In this document: positions 10,850-11,306 of the stretch, one piece after another | Numbering within the stretch: the stretch's first letter is position 1 | How the letters are laid out: every line of letters starts with the position of its first letter | Assembly: GCA_944382805.1 (NCBI GenBank) | Contig: CALWNS010000217.1 | Coordinates: forward strand, 1-11,306 | Reading direction: 5' to 3' | From: an uncultured Gemmiger sp. | Lineage (GTDB): Bacteria > Bacillota > Clostridia > Oscillospirales > Ruminococcaceae | Length of the DNA stretch: 11,306 bases | The notes under the pieces: model-generated | Database searches by the model: none | What the model saw: the letters and a program-made list of their open reading frames with translations, nothing else | What the model was told of the DNA's origin: nothing | Translations under genes and position numbers: made by a program

Positions 10850-10886
10850 ATTTGTAGGGGCGTGCGGTAAATATCCGCGCCGGGCG
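10850..10886 (+). repeat. Truncated family B left end with linker motif
   Basis: ATTTGTAGGGGCGTGCGG begins like a B element, but the expected hairpin and right half are missing. It runs straight into the linker motif ATATCCGCGCCGGGCG. This is probably a deletion derivative. Confidence 0.6.
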
Positions 10887-10896
10887 TAAAGGCAAT

Positions 10897-10978
10897 TTGT
10901 AGGGAACGGTCTTGACCGTTCCGCGGGGCCTTGCGGCGATGGGGACGCCCCCGGGAGGGATAAATCCCTCCCCTACAA
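10897..10978 (+). repeat. Family B modular repeat, copy B7
   Basis: The most symmetrical copy: TTTGTAGGG at the left and CCCTACAAA at the right, 82 bp for the TTGTAGGG-to-CCCTACAA core. The left module is GAACGGTCTTGACCGTTC, the middle is CGCGGGGCCTTGCGGCGATG and the right module is GGGATAAATCCC. The linker CCAAGGCAAAATCTCAACG to B8 is the same as between B4 and B5. Confidence 0.9.
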
Positions 10979-11023
10979 ACCAAGGCAAAATCTCAACGAA
11001 ACGGCCACGCGCGTAAAACCTGC

Positions 11024-11169
11024 TTGTAGGGGCCGATGCTCGTCACTGCGCCCGCAGGAGCGTTTCGGAGGCCAACCGCCGCGCAGCGGCGGCTCTTAGG
11101 CCGGAGATCGGCCCGGGGGGCTTGCGGCGGCGGGTACGTTCCCGGAACGGTCAAGACCGTTCCCTACAA
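11024..11169 (+). repeat. Family B modular repeat, copy B8, interrupted
   Basis: From TTGTAGGG to CCCTACAA. The left module GGCCGATGCTCGTC/ATCGGCC is split by a 62-bp family C insertion (11045-11106). The right module is GAACGGTCAAGACCGTTC. Removing the insertion restores the left module of B4 exactly. Confidence 0.88.
11045..11106 (-). mobile_element. Family C short insertion, copy C2, within B8
   Basis: A 62-bp segment which on the minus strand runs from CTCCGGCCTAAGAGCC to GCGGGCGCAGT, as in C1. It lies at the equivalent point of a different B hairpin (minus strand GGCCGAT followed by GACGAGCATCGG). Its 7-bp stem is CCGCCGC/GCGGCGG instead of CCGGGCC/GGCCCGG, so both arms changed together. 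Confidence 0.8.
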
Positions 11170-11252
11170 TGCAAGGCCACCGCGCGGGCCAATATTTGGT
11201 GTTGGGCGTAAAGGTTATGTGTGGGCCGTGCGTTCACGCCCCGCCGCACCCC

Positions 11253-11306
11253 TCACCCTAGATTCGCCAGGATCTTATACGCTTCCTCGCGCGGGAAGTT
11301 TGCAAG
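11253..11306 (-). CDS. 3' end of an unidentified gene (partial)
   Basis: On the minus strand the last 17 codons read LANFPREEAYKILANLG and then TGA (11255-11253). The charged, helix-like peptide and clean stop look like a real protein C-terminus, although 17 residues are too few to name a family. The strong hairpin at 10788-10818, with its T6 on this strand, would suit as its terminator, although it is over 400 bp downstream with repeats between. Confidence 0.55.
   Translation of the reverse strand, partial: LANFPREEAYKILANLG

Larger units (their letters stand above)
10765..11252. other. Repeat-filled intergenic region after the sensor kinase
   Basis: No gene is seen in 488 bases. They contain a strong hairpin (10788-10818), a truncated B left end (10850-10860), a linker with ATATCCGCGCCGGGCG (10871-10886), B7 and B8, the C2 insertion within B8, and a last linker with a diverged ATATTTGG...GGGCG motif (11192-11207). 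About 45 bp after that show nothing recognisable. Confidence 0.7.

Noticed and set aside
9480..10889. 469-codon plus-strand frame overlapping the sensor kinase in another frame
   Set aside because: It encodes a G/A/R-rich peptide without membrane or kinase motifs. The +1 frame from 9490 has all the kinase boxes.
9469..10983. 504-codon minus-strand frame opposite the sensor kinase
   Set aside because: It is a shadow of the GC-rich kinase gene and begins inside a B repeat (peptide CRGGIYPSRG).
1..11306. tRNA or rRNA genes
   Set aside because: No cloverleaf-like segments with TTCGA-type T-loops or conserved rRNA stretches were recognised by eye in the intergenic regions. A covariance search was not possible.

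Overview
The window looks like chromosomal DNA of a GC-rich Gram-positive anaerobe, most likely an Oscillospiraceae/Ruminococcaceae gut bacterium of the Faecalibacterium/Gemmiger/Subdoligranulum type. This is inferred from the Noc-Soj-Spo0J gene set, AGGAGG-type ribosome binding sites, an AgrC/LytTR two-component pair and dense families of short palindromic repeats. No taxonomic search was possible. The partition genes suggest the neighbourhood of the replication origin.

Layout. Positions 1-253 hold the start of serS (minus strand). A repeat-filled gap separates it from parB/spo0J (521-1399, minus) and parA/soj (1412-2176, minus), an operon. A divergent gene (2365-3423, plus) is a second ParB-family protein that I call Noc from its DNA-contact residues and C-terminal domain. 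A parS-like 16-mer lies between the parA and noc promoters. After a repeat array (3424-4133) comes a large cytoplasmic glycoside hydrolase gene related to GH106 (4211-6868, minus). A second, identical copy of the parS-like 16-mer lies just upstream of its start. A longer repeat array (6957-7722) follows, then a metallo-beta-lactamase-fold hydrolase (7749-8582, minus). Divergent from it is a LytTR response regulator (8783-9493, plus), translationally coupled to an AgrC-like sensor kinase (9490-10764, plus). A third repeat array fills 10851-11207, and the last 54 bases are the 3' end of an unidentified minus-strand gene.

Functionally there are three units: chromosome segregation and nucleoid occlusion (ParA, ParB, Noc and their sites), a carbohydrate-active enzyme bracketed by directly repeated arrays, and a quorum-sensing-style two-component system with no peptide gene in view.

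Two features stand out. First, the two identical parS-like sites combine one half-site of ParB type with one of Noc type at the base that distinguishes the two. Second, the intergenic DNA is built from nested repeat families. Family A is about 140-200 bp with roughly 55-bp imperfect inverted arms. Family B is about 82 bp, with TTGTAGGG/CCCTACAA ends and interchangeable terminal hairpins. Family C is a 62-63 bp element inserted at the same CGAT/G point in two different B hairpins, with a stem whose arms change together.
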